A stretch of DNA of 64,000 nt from Spinacia oleracea (lineage: Eukaryota > Streptophyta > Magnoliopsida > Caryophyllales > Amaranthaceae): positions 186,001 to 250,000 of the forward strand of contig NC_079490.1 in NCBI RefSeq assembly GCF_020520425.1, written 5' to 3'. Shown here one piece after another: positions 26,306 to 37,578 of this stretch. Position 1 is the first letter of the stretch; the number at the start of each line of letters is the position of its first letter. The translations under genes and the position numbers were made by a program. The notes below the pieces were generated by a model. That model saw nothing but the letters and a program-made list of their open reading frames with translations, was not told where the DNA came from and ran no database searches.

Positions 26306-29231
26306 TGTAATCCCCCGTAAATTTATAAATTTTATTAATATATTTTAACGTACATTGTTTATATTTAAATAGAATTTATGAATTTTAAGTAATAAATATA
26401 TAATTAACGTATATTTATTTTATTTTAAGTACGTTCTAAATATTTAACGATTTTAGAACTTTATTATATATTTAATGTATATTTAATTTTATTTAAGTAT
26501 ATTCTAAATATTTTAACGGTTTGTGCAATAAAGAATAATTTTAGAATTTTAAGTTAAAAAGAATTTGAATTACGAAAATCGATTGAATTTAGAAAACGAT
26601 CATATTTCGGTTTTGGATTCGAATCCTAAAATTAAACTCCTAACTCTAGCCCAATTGGTGAAGCCCAAAGTAATAAAACCCAAACTACCTACTCCCTTCC
26701 TCCTCAACTTCACGTGAAAACAAAAACCAAAAACCCTCCCCTCATCTTCTTCCCTTGCTTCACGTGAACCCTCAACACTCCAGCCTCAGCCGCCGGCCGC
26801 CGCCACTACAAGCCGGACCACCGCCGTCGCCGCTCACGGTAGTCCCTCCTCCCTCTTGCTCTTGTCTTTCTTTCACGTTTCTCTCCTCCTTAACTCCTTA
26901 AGTCTTGTTTTATTTGTTACAGTGAACCAGAACCACCGTGCGTCGGCCACCAGCTGCGCCACCGCCACTGCTCAGCCGCGAACCTCACCTCCTCACTCCC
27001 TTCTCCTTCGCGCAAGTACTCCTCTTTGATTCTTTCTTGCGCACAGCCATTGTGCTGCCAACCGCACCACCGTCGAGCGCAACCACCACCTGCCCGGCTG
27101 CATCCTGCCGTGTCACCCAGTTCTCCTGACCACCGGCCGCTGCTGCGCCTCCCTTGCCGCCGACCAACACCCTTTGAATCTTTTTTTGGTTATTTCTTAA
27201 ACCCTAAGTAACTAATTATTTTAATTTTGTTTATTTAATTAATTTATGTTTCTTGAATTAAATTTATAATTTTTATGATTAAGTTATGAAATTTCAGATT
27301 ATATGTTGTTGAAACTAATTTAATTATTTTCAGATTTGTTAATTACGTTAAGTTAGGGTTTTAAATGGAGTTTTAATAATTTAATTCATGTTTCTTGAAT
27401 ATAAATTATAAGTTTTATGATTAAGTTAGATTTTCAGATTATATATTATGCTTAATTAATAATTTAATTTTCAGATTACATAATTGAATTGAAATAAGAG
27501 TTTTTAATTAATAAAGTGTGAATTTTTAAGGTTTTAATGATTTAAATCATAATAGAATGACTATATATTATTAAAGCTATTATTTTTAAGATTTTAAGAA
27601 CGTGGATTATGTTTTGTGGACGTTTGAAATTATTTTATATTGCTGAAAATTTTAAAAAGGAACGTTTGTTAGAGTTTATGATAATTAGGGATCGTTAGGG
27701 AATTAATCACTATTCTAGGAAGTTAATTAATTAAGTTTCGATATTGGGGAATGTTCTAAATATGTTTAGGATGTGTTTAGAGTACGTTAGTGTTGCTGTA
27801 AATTATTAGGAGTTGATTTTGGTACGTTTCTTGATTATTTTAGGCGGAGAATTCTTTGTGGGTGACTTTTGAATTCGTTAAAGTGGCCTATCAGTTTGTC
27901 TACACAAGGTACGTACATACCTGTGTGCTTGGATGTGTGTTGTATTGAGAATATGATGAATATATTTATGAACTTGTTTATGTTGGAGTTTCATGTTCAA
28001 TGTCGTTGAATTAATGCGTTGAGCATATAACTTTATTTATAAGAATTGAATCATGTTAGCATGGAATATTGATGCAAGCATGTTGGTTTTGGGGAACTTT
28101 ATAGTATTTAATATTGGTTTAGATCTTTATTGATCGTTGTTCCTCTTTAGATTTTCACTACTTTATAAGGGCTGAGGACCTTGTTTGGTAGTTGAACCTT
28201 ATACCTAATAAAGGTTTTTAAATATGGATAAAGGAAGGATTAAAATAGTTGGAATTGGCTCTTGGTTGAACGTTGTGATCACTTGTTTATTTCAAAGATA
28301 AAAGAAGTTGTGTTTACTTGTTGAATATAATATGTATGTTTGATGAGTCGTAACCAAGTAGTAAAAGTTAAGTCATGTAAAGTGAAAATGAGTAGCAATA
28401 GCTTTAGACTGTGCACGTCTAAAGTGACGGACAATCAGGAGTTGGGGTCATGGGTCGCCTATGGCTTTTTCTGGGGCCGGATTGTTCACCGGTTCTATTT
28501 TTATTTAAAAGTCCCTCGATATCGCAGGTCATTGGGGTTTACGGAGTCGCGCCCGTACCTCGTCTTCCTTAGTGAAGAAGAAGAAGTTTCTAGTAGACAG
28601 CTCAGTCCATTGCCTATTTCAATTAAAATAATACTATTGTTATAAAAGTCTAGTCCAGTCTAGCTTAGTCTGGTCAAGTGTGGCATTCAAATTAATGTAT
28701 TGTTTACCCTTACCTTTGTTTCATTAGCATCACGTTAGGATTGTTCGTTTAATAGAATTATGTTAGGATTATTATTGTTTTAGTATGTAGTACTCAGCTT
28801 TGCTGATTACGTGCTTTTGCTTGTGCATGTTGATCATGGCTATGCCTTATTGATCCTGTGATGACCCAATCTTTGGTGAGCAGTCTCTAAGGATCAATAA
28901 GCATTGTCCATCTGCAGGTTTGAAGATGTTGCATCATTGGGATCGGGAATAGAGAGCTTGTATTTAGTTTTGATTTGCTAAGTTGACTTGGGTTTGTTAA
29001 TTGGGACTTTAAACTTGTCGTACTATTTATATTTCCTTATTTTCGTTGGTTGATTTTTGGGGATTAAACCTGTAATCGATTATTTATAAACCTAAAGTTA
29101 GTTTTATGTTTTCCGCTGCAAAATTCTGAATAAGCCGTTACGTTTTCACACGGGCGATAATGCCTTGATAATTCTCTACGTTTTATATTAAAAGATTATT
29201 TTAGAAAAGAGAGAATTGTCGGGGTGTTACA
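26306..29231 (+). mobile_element. Solo LTR (2926 bp) with 5-bp target duplication
   Basis: It starts TGTAATCCCCCG and ends CGGGGTGTTACA, typical TG...CA ends with a short inverted repeat. It is flanked by TGAAC on both sides (26301-26305 and 29232-29236), the size expected from LTR-retrotransposon integration. Inside are no gag or pol motifs. A CG-rich, CCGCC-repeating block at 26780-27180 gives only spurious open frames. It sits inside a tRNA-like module of the Mutator-like element, so it is the younger insertion. Orientation is inferred from its 3' end matching the LTR relic at 989-1745. Confidence 0.85.
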
Positions 29232-29641
29232 TGAACCCACGACCTCCTAGGTAGAAACAACATACTCTATCCACTGAGCTGCAGACACAATTGATGTCAC
29301 TAGAGGTTACTTCTAAATTATATTTCTATTTAAACTGTAATTCATGTTTAAAATAATTTACAATTAAGTAAACCGCCATCTGAGATAGCGGTTTTGTTTT
29401 AATACAAACCGCTATCTGAGATAGCGGTGTATAACATTGAACCGCCATCTGAGATGGCGGTTTGCTTTAAAACGAAACCGCTATCTCATATGACGGTTCA
29501 ATGCTGAACCGGAAAAAAAAAATTATTTCTCTTTCTCCCTTCCTTACGTGGACGATATGCTGGGAAATAACTTAAAAAATAACGTATTTATGGAATTATT
29601 GGATCTTTGTGCAATATTGAAGGAAATCGCTCTAAAAAATG

Positions 29642-30134
29642 GAAAATATCCGTAATGTTTAATTGAAAAATAAAAGTAAAAAAGAATAGAAAAAGACGTC
29701 CGTTAATTGGACTTTTGCGGAAACCAGAAAAAACCCCACCAACACATTACACAATTTAGTAATTTACACACACACACACTCTCTCTCTCTCTCTCTCTCT
29801 CTCATACACAAACACATTCACATTACACAAACACACTCACTCGCTCTCTCCCTCTCTCCTCAAAGAACAGAAAAAAAAAAAGCTAAACCAGGGAAAAAGA
29901 AAGAGGTTTGGTTGAGGAGAGAGAAAGAAGAAGAGGGGTGGTACTGGTACTGGTACTGGTACTGGTACTGGTGTGGGGTTCGAGGTAGGGAAGCACAGTT
30001 GAATTGGGGGAGTTTTTGATGTGCTATTAACCCCCATCTTCTTTTCAAATCAAATCTAACTTGACATTTTATCATTTTATTTCCATGGTACGTTACTGAT
30101 TCACTCCGAATCGATCTCTTTATTTTTCTCTCTA
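29642..30134 (+). promoter_or_regulatory. Upstream region and leader of the neprosin-family gene
   Basis: The 490 bases between the Mutator-like element and the ATG at 30135 contain an (AC)n-(CT)n microsatellite at about 29768-29802, purine-rich DNA at 29870-29930, and (GGTACT)n repeats at about 29938-29970. Part is likely to be transcribed leader. No TATA box could be assigned with confidence. The transposon ends under 500 bases from the start codon, so the promoter must be short or include element sequence. Confidence 0.4.
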
Positions 30135-33100
30135 ATGGGGTTTAAGCTTGGTGGACTTCCGTTCTTCTTTTTCTTCTTCTTGTTGTGGATTTGGGTTCTC
30201 TTCTCCGTTGCTTCTGCGGCTAGATTCCATTCACCTTCTCGCCAGAAGTTTCAAGTCCAGAAACATTTGAAACGTCTCAATAAGCCTTCTGTCAAAACCA
30301 TTCAGGTTTTCTCTCTCTTCCTTCCATCCTCACTGATTTTTTTATTTATAATTATAGTCCGTTTTTGTTAAAAAATGCTTGAGCTGTTTGCTGGAAATAG
30401 CTAGGGAGCTGGGTTGTGTTTTAAGGACTACTACTACCTTCTAGTTTGTTCTGTGCTAGAAAAAATGAAAGGCCTTTTCCCTTATTTTTCTATTCCCTTT
30501 TACACCCAAAATAAATTAAAAATTAAAAATTAAAAATTAAAAATTAAAAATTAAAAATTAAAAATATTGATTGAGTTCATAGTTTGAACTGTTTAGGTAA
30601 ATAAAAAAGATTCTTTACTGTTCCTCAAGCTGTTTCCATGGTCATATGTTTTGGATCATCAATTATTCATTTTGAATAGTTATATGGAGGGCAATGAATG
30701 TTTTGCATGGTTTGATAAATTGGTTATCTGTCCTATGTTAGATTCCTAGTTGAAATTTGTGCTGGTATTTGCAGAGCCCAGATGGTGATTCTATTGACTG
30801 CATTCCTATAAAGCATCAACCGGCCTTTGATCATCCTTTCCTCAAGAACCATACCATTCAGGTCTGTCTGTCTGTCTGTCTGTCAGTCTGTCAGTCTCAT
30901 TCACTGTATGTTTTAGACTTGCTCACTCACTCAGTGTTGTGATTGTGTGGTTTATGTAGACGAGGCCTAATTACCACCCAGAAGGCTTAGGATCAGGCTT
31001 GTTTGGTGATAGCAAGGTGAAGGTTAATTCTAAGGCTGAACCTCGAAGCAACCCTATAACTCAGCTGTGGCACGCTAATGGTAAATGTCCAGAGGGGACT
31101 ATTCCTGTTAGAAGAACCAAGGAGGATGATGTGTTGAGGGCCAGCTCTATTAAAAGATATGGAAGGAAGAAGCATCGCAGCATTGCCAAGCCCAGGTCTC
31201 CAGATCCCGACCTTGTCAACGAAAGCGGACATCAGGTCTCCTTTCATTCATCTTTAAACTTTAAACCCATTCACTTCCATTCTATTACTTCCATGTCTTC
31301 ATTGCACTGCTTATTGTTTACTTGATTAGTAACAGGAAGTCCAGGGTTTTATTGCTTGATTGATTTTAAGTTAGTTTCCTTTTATTTGATAAACAGCATG
31401 CAATTGCATATGTTGAAGGAGACAAGTACTATGGAGCAAAGGCAACCATAAACGTTTGGGAACCTAGAATCCAGCAGCCCAACGAGTTTAGCTTGTCTCA
31501 AATCTGGATTTTGGGAGGCTCCTTTGGTGAAGATCTTAATAGTATTGAAGCTGGTTGGCAGGTATCTATTCATTATATCACAACACTGTCTTAAATTCAA
31601 GTGTCAAGTATGAATGGATGTGTAATTACTACAAAATGCTTGTGTGAATGGATGTGGAACAGGTGAGCCCCGATCTTTACGGAGATAACAATACCAGGCT
31701 TTTCACATACTGGACGGTAAGCTACCCTGTTTTCAAGTTTGCACACTTTCAACTCTTGTCCTTGTTATTGTGTATACTAATTATTGATAGCCTAATCCTG
31801 ATTTGTTACTAATAATTTTTACTCCAAAATTAAAAAACATACAGAGTGATGCTTATCAGGCTACCGGCTGCTACAACCTATTATGCTCAGGATTCATACA
31901 AATTAACAGCGAGATAGCAATGGGAGCAAGCATCTCCCCTGTCTCTGGGTTTCGTAGTTCCCAATATGATATCAGTATCCTTGTCTGGAAGGTAAATTCC
32001 AATATCTTCACTCAATCTCTTATTAGTTGTGATATTATGGAGTGGAGTATTACTTATACATTAACATGGTTGCAATTATTCAGCATGTAGCACTAGTATA
32101 AAATTCAAAGAAATCAGTGGCTTTTGCTGTCGAAAAGGATGCATATTTAAAATAGCTTTCCAAATTTATAAAAAAAAGAAAAAGAAAAAGGAAAGGTGTT
32201 GGTGTTTCTGAAATATTATTAGTTAAGATAGATGGAATAAGTTGTACTGTAATAAGCAAAAGAAAATTAAGGAGGGGGAGAAACTAGAAAGGTACAAAAG
32301 GTTTGTGGTGTGTGGATTAGATGCTGAGTAGTAAGAATCTTTCAAGTTGGGGTCTCCAAATAGTGATAGATTAAAAATTAATAAATAGAGGGGCCAATAA
32401 TTTTATAAAGAGTGTAGGACCCGCACCACCCATTTGTAATTGTCCTCTTTATCTTTCTCTCTCTTATCAATCAAGAGTGAGGACAATGAAAAGCTATTCA
32501 TATTAAGCCTTTTGATCCATAAAAGAGGACAAAAGATGATCACATGTAATGTTAACTGTGAATAATGGGAGTTGCAAAACAATCCAAATGCTTTTTTGAC
32601 TTGTATTTGTGGGACTAAATTTGGGGTGGGACTAAATGGGTGGGTTGTTGGGTGGGAGTGGGAGTGGAAGTGGAAGTGGAAGTGGGATGGCCATGTTAAC
32701 TCTTAAGAGGAACTACCACCATGTAGTGTCTTTAATTGTTATTAAATTGGTAATGGGTTTAAATGTTTAATATGAATATAAATATAAATATAAATAAGAA
32801 TGATAAAGTGACGAGGTTAATACTTAATAGTGGTATCTCCTCTATAATGTATAATGTATAATGTATAATGTATAATGTTATAATGTGTGTATGTATATAG
32901 GATCCAAAGGAAGGAAACTGGTGGATGCAGTTTGGGAATGACTATGTATTGGGATACTGGCCATCGTTCTTGTTCTCGTACTTGGCGGACAGTGCTTCAA
33001 TGATAGAATGGGGAGGGGAAGTGGTAAACTCGGAACCAGATGGACAACATACTTCAACTCAAATGGGGAGCGGACGTTTCCCAGAGGAAGGATTTGGTAA

Positions 33101-33278
33101 GGCAAGTTACTTCAGAAACATACAGGTGGTTGATGAGTCAAACAATCTCAAGGCTCCTAAAGATATTGGTACCTTCACAGAGCAGTCAAGCTGTTATGAT
33201 GTTCAAACCGGGAATAACGGTGATTGGGGTCATTACTTTTATTACGGAGGCCCTGGCAAAAATGCTAAATGCGCTTAA
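30135..33278 (+). CDS. Neprosin-family secreted protein (7 exons, 425 aa)
   Basis: Exons: 30135-30305, 30775-30861, 30960-31235, 31397-31561, 31663-31716, 31845-31991, 32901-33278. All introns are GT-AG and phase 0, total 1278 nt. Residues 1 to about 28 form a signal peptide with a Phe-rich hydrophobic core. About 50-170 is the neprosin activation-peptide domain (formerly DUF4409), with DGDxIDC and [12 protein letters not shown]. About 180-420 is the neprosin domain (formerly DUF239), with [52 protein letters not shown] and WGGEVVNS. The founding member is a glutamic peptidase; candidate acidic residues here are Glu229 (EAGWQ) and Glu336/340 (IEWGGE), but I cannot assign them firmly. Length is normal. 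Most plant members have no known function, so peptidase activity is unproven. Confidence 0.95.
30508..30563. repeat. (AAATTAAA)-type microsatellite in neprosin intron 1
   Basis: About seven copies of a 7-base 'aaattaa' unit in tandem. Confidence 0.85.
32843..32886. repeat. (ATAATGT)n microsatellite adjoining the last neprosin acceptor
   Basis: Five to six 7-base 'ataatgt' units end about 15 bases before the splice acceptor at 32900, in the zone where the polypyrimidine tract would lie. The intron (31992-32900) otherwise shows only runs of 'gtggaa' and 'ataaat' repeats. Confidence 0.8.
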
Positions 33279-34477
33279 TTAGCTTCTAAGAACCAAATAG
33301 TGCAAAGTACTCTGCGCGTAGAATATTACTCCACACTCCACAGTATTATTACTATTAACCAAACAAACATCCCCGGTCATAATCAGAGGCACCCCAAAGG
33401 GATTGGCCTGGTTCGCCTGTAATTTAAAGTCGGTATGTCTATTTCTAAACGTATGTATGGCACTGTATGTCTGTATGGGTGGTGGTGGAATCAAGTAGAA
33501 TATAGGTTTTGGTTTTGGTTTTGGTTTTGGTTTTGGTTTTGTTTTGTGGGATTCGAGTTGATTTGCACTGGACAGTGGACAGTGGACACTGGTATTGGTT
33601 TTGAAGTTTCTCCTCCATGTAAGTGAACTGGGGAGGATGCAGCCTGAGTTTCTGCTTTCAATACTAGTAGTATTTGTAATCACTTGGTAAGTATTAGTAC
33701 TTAGTAGTAAATTACTCCCTAGTAGGCTAGTAGTAGTAGTACTAGTTAATTCCCATTTAATTTGTCAAACAAATCTCTGTTTAAGTGCATTTGTCTTTGT
33801 TTATATATTCTTTTCTTTACTTTTCCTTTTCATTTGTCAAACAAAGTTTGCTTTTTTTTATTTTAAAATTATTATTTTTAAAAAAAATTTAAGTGGTTTT
33901 GATTGCTCCGCGCATGTGAATGGATGACTCCACTTTCCAGTTTCCAGTTTCCAGTCGACAGTCGTCGCATTGGGCCTACCGTCCTTTTTTGGTTCTTGTC
34001 AAGAATCCACTTCTCCCTAGGGCCTAGGCCTTTTTATTTTCGTATTCTTATAGAGTTATAGGCTATCCATCTCGATCTTAAACAATCAACAATCAACAAT
34101 CAACAATGTCGATGTCCCATGTTTTTATTCTTGTTTTAATAAACTAAACTATCCATTGAGAATCAAAGCTAAACACTAATAACTAATAAGGATTTGTTTC
34201 ATCAGCGTAGTGCACCTACATGCAACCTTGAAGATGATTTCTCTGAACATTGTATCAGGCCCTTTATGGTTGTGATTGTGAGTGAAGGTCTTCTCGTTCC
34301 TTTGTAATCAATGATCATATATGGTAAATCGCCTCATAAAAATAGATCAAGTACACTTTGTGCTTTCCTCTCTTCCTCCTGCTGGACTTTATGGCCCAGA
34401 CAGTACACTAAAATTCACAGCCTGTTTGCAGAACTCGAGTTTACGTAATACCTTAAGGAGCAGCCCCAGGTAGACAA
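33279..34477 (+). other. 3' flank of the neprosin gene and intergenic DNA
   Basis: The 3' untranslated region probably runs to about 33700 and includes a (GGTTTT)n microsatellite at about 33505-33545. Beyond it lie short TAGTAG and TTTCCAG repeats. I see no gene in the rest. Confidence 0.5.
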
Positions 34478-34585
34478 CACATTACACATATTAGAAATAA
34501 CAACATTCAATTCCAAGAGCCAAGAGATGATCAAGGGTAGGCACACATTACACATATTAGAAATAACAACATTCAATTCCAAGAG
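34478..34585. repeat. Two-copy direct repeat (~66-bp period)
   Basis: The phrase 'cacattacacatattagaaa' followed by 'taacaacattcaattccaag' occurs at 34478 and again at 34543. Confidence 0.8.
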
Positions 34586-34859
34586 ATGATCAACCTATTA
34601 CGTGAAGCGACCCAAGAAATTAACTACTCCTTGGTGAGGCCAAGTTCTTGCATATAAGTCTGCTCCATGGAACCTTTTACCTTGCCATGAGTTCCAATCA
34701 AGGACTTGCACATGAGCTTAATCGGCAACACCCTGTTGTGAGTTTGTGACATACATCATCCCAACCTCATACTTCACATATTAATTAATTCATAACTAAT
34801 TTTCTTCAAGGCCTAGGATATACAATTATACAGGCAGGTCAATCAAAATCTTATACCTA

Positions 34860-35850
34860 CCGACCCTTCATGTAGTAGTTGTTCACCCACCTGCAGGAAA
34901 GAGCTCGTATGAGTTTAGCCACAACAACTACATTCCACAAAATGAGATCTTTTACATTTCAGTCCCTTACAAACATAGATAAACACAAGTTATACCAAGA
35001 CACCAATGATTTCTTATAGGGCTCAATGTTATCCATCCACAAATATATTCTACAAAAGTTTTGGATCTCTCGAAGCCCTTTTTTTAGGGGAATAAAAATT
35101 TGACACCAAAAATATTGCTAGCCTAGCAAAATCACTTTCACCAATTGTAACCTTCTAGCATAAGAGAGGTGTTTAACACTACAGACTTTAGCTCGCTAAG
35201 TAGTTTTTCGATCAATCACTTACAAAGAAAGTAAGTTAACTTCTTTGTAGAGAGAGGGACTACCGGAAAAGAGATCTACATGCTGGCTTTTGCAAAAATA
35301 TCCAGGAGCTTGACTTTGTTTAAATTTGAAACCCCGCTTAGATAAACACTGGTTTTATCAAGATTCACCTAAAGACCAAAAGCTTGAGAAAACTGCATAA
35401 AAGCATCATACATCATCTGCACGGGAATCTCATCGGCCCTTGAGAACATCAAAAAGTCATCGACACACATTAGATGGGTGACTCTAACTTCTCACTTCTT
35501 GGGTGAAAGTTAAATCAGCGTTCTTCTGTAACTGGTTATGCCTTGTAAAATAGTCCACCCCAATAGCAAATAAGAAAGGTGACAATGTCTCCTTGTCTAA
35601 GACCCTTCCAAGCACAAAAGGGAGAACAAGGTTTTTCATTTATCAAACTACTATATGAAACTGATGAAATGCAAGCAAACATCCATTTAACAAATAAAGA
35701 AGGGAAACCAATCTCGAGCATCACATCATGAAGGAAACTCTATTCAATGGAGTCATAAGCTTTTTTGAGATCCACTTTGATCAGACATTTAGGAGAGATA
35801 GTAAGTTTTACCTACTATATGCACGAAGCAACATATCATGGGTAGTGAGA
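34860..35850 (-). pseudogene. LINE reverse-transcriptase relic
   Basis: On the minus strand, 35830 down to 35540 reads CLIKVDLKKAYDSIE, a stop, SFLHDVMLEIGFPSLFVKWM and KPCSPFCAWKGLRQGD. These are the catalytic-core motifs of plant LINE reverse transcriptase. After a frameshift comes MCVDDFLMFSRAD, the counterpart of the FADD box, then RLQLVKVILL and RWVNNYYMKG from the region after the core. Stops and frame changes show it is dead. Both ends are indistinct. Confidence 0.8.
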
Positions 35851-36639
35851 TGAACATCGTTTAATTTAAATTAAAAGTGTCGTGGCCTCTGCAAGTTCTA
35901 ACAATGGGTTGACTATTCTATTTCAGGTTTTGAGCTGAATCACTATTTTTTGAAGAAAAGTTGGACATAATTCATCAAGTTTATTGAAAATCTGTCAAAA
36001 TTTAGTACTCATCAACCTTTTGACTACTCAATATTAACCTTATATGTTTTTTTTTCCAATTGTTATAAGTTGCATGATATTTTTCTATCATCACCAAGTT
36101 GAAATTTCACAAGTTTATGTTTGCTATTTTATTTTGAAAGGGTTAATAAGCTTACCTATTTATTAAAAAGATTGTCATTTTTGTTACATCAATTCAGGAC
36201 ATGGATCTTTTAATAATAACGTGTCATGTCTTGTAATAAACAACAACGTTTCAAATTCAAAACCTTAAGCGCACTGTAATGCGAGTGTATACGTGAGTCA
36301 AATATATAAAAAAAGGAAAGCAACGAGAATCAAGGGTAAACATTTCCCACCCACGTGTGAAGGACTCGATTCACATCCCTTGTTTCAGAGATATCACATT
36401 CCCCTCTACTTGAATTGTGGAATATTTTTATGCCACCAAGTCTAATTAAAAAATTTAGACTATACAATGATAAAGAATAAACATCATGACATAAACTTTT
36501 ACTACGCAGTACCATTACATAAACGCATATTATAAAATCTCAAACTAATCAGTACGGGTTTAGTGGGTAAAAAGAATCATATATATAGATATTGTAACTA
36601 TTATCTTCGTGATATTGTATCTTATGAAATTTAAATTTT
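35851..36639. other. Intergenic, nothing recognised
   Basis: AT-rich DNA with no exon, terminal repeat or tandem array that I can identify. Confidence 0.5.
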
Positions 36640-36731
36640 TGAGGAAATATGAAATTGGCATTTAATTTTGTTTAATTTGTTTTTGAGGAAATATGAAATT
36701 GGCATTTAATTTTGTTTAATTTTGTTTAATT
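36640..36731. repeat. ~49-bp tandem repeat
   Basis: The phrase 'gaggaaatatgaaattggca' followed by 'tttaattttgtttaatt' is present twice in tandem, with a partial third tail. Confidence 0.85.
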
Positions 36732-36830
36732 TAGAGTACATGTAATTAGTTTGTACTCCGTAATAGAAATAAAAGAATGGATAAAAGAAACAATATGCAA
36801 TAAGGATTTCAAAAGGTCTTGCGTGCACAA

Positions 36831-37110
36831 GGTGTACAATAAATTTATTGTACACCAAGATAACTTTTACCCATTTTTTTATAACTTTAACCTAATTTTG
36901 ATTAACTTTTATATTAGTAAAAAAAAGTTGATAGATAAATATTTTAAAGGGTAAAATGATTAATTTTATACATTATTATTGATTTTGAAGAAATAAGTTT
37001 TACTAAAATGAAAAAAATTATCACTAAAAAGTAGATAACTTTTACCTATATAAGCTTAACTTTTAAACATTTTGGGTTAACTTTTATTACGGTGTACAAT
37101 AAATTGTAAA
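36831..37110. repeat. Possible MITE with palindromic end
   Basis: A perfect 26-base palindrome at 36831-36856 (arms GGTGTACAATAAA and TTTATTGTACACC) is followed by an AT-rich body with 'taacttttac' repeats. A second GGTGTACAATAAATT lies at 37091 in direct orientation. The element's true ends and target site are unclear. It stands about 400 bases upstream of the DEK1 coding start. Confidence 0.45.
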
Positions 37111-37194
37111 TAAGAATTTGGGTAAGGATTTAAGGAATAAGGAGTAAGGAATAAGGAGTAGATGAGTAAAAGAGTTGAAAAGATCTACGGTCTG

Positions 37195-37578
37195 TTCTAC
37201 TTCTACTTCTACTTCTACTTCTACTTGTGTCTGAAACTGTAAACTCAAAACTGGAGTAGGGTTTTAATCTGGGTTCATTTATCTCTTCCCCAAAACAACT
37301 ACTCTCTCTTTCTATCTCACAGTCGAATACCATTTCAAGTAATTATTCCAGTGCCTGTTCAATTTCTAATTTCTAATTTTTTAGTTTAGGTAAAGGATTT
37401 AGGTTTAGGGTTGTTGGTCGGAGGAGGGATTTGATTGGTATTCCACAAGCCACAATCCCCAAATTCAATTACTTGGTATTAAATTATCTGGATTATGCTG
37501 AAACCCTAGTTGTGATTTCTGAATATGAAGAGGAAGGAGTAGGTAAAAGGGAGGTAGGTGGAGAGCTGAGGTGAGGCC
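37195..37578 (+). promoter_or_regulatory. DEK1 upstream region and leader with two tiny upstream ORFs
   Basis: A (TTCTAC)n microsatellite lies at about 37197-37226. Two short upstream reading frames precede the main ATG: 37495-37509 (ATG CTG AAA CCC TAG) and 37525-37542 (ATG AAG AGG AAG GAG TAG). Whether both lie in the mature transcript is unknown because the transcription start and any leader intron cannot be set from sequence alone. Confidence 0.4.

Larger units (their letters stand above)
25920..29632 (-). mobile_element. Mutator-like non-autonomous element with tRNA-like modules, copy 2, split by a solo LTR
   Basis: This is an inverted relative of 24083-24829 with the same terminal repeats. 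It is flanked by a perfect 9-bp duplication TAAAAAATG (25911-25919 and 29633-29641), which identifies a Mutator-type insertion. Without the 2926-bp solo LTR and its 5-bp duplication it is about 780 bp. Palindromes lie at 26049-26071, 26083-26105, 29370-29392, 29406-29428 and 29440-29462, in the mirror order of copy 1. One tRNA-like module is whole (26146-26217); the other is cut by the LTR (26285-26305 and 29232-29288). Confidence 0.88.

Noticed and set aside
26938..27211. Short Pro/Ala-rich open frames in the CG-rich block of the solo LTR
   Set aside because: Overlapping frames on both strands, compositional only, inside a sequence with LTR borders and target duplication.
34620..34740. Minus-strand frame ending QELGLTKE as the tail of another gene
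   Set aside because: It follows directly on the LINE relic, and the apparent upstream exon (RWVNNYYMKG) is LINE sequence. No independent gene could be supported.
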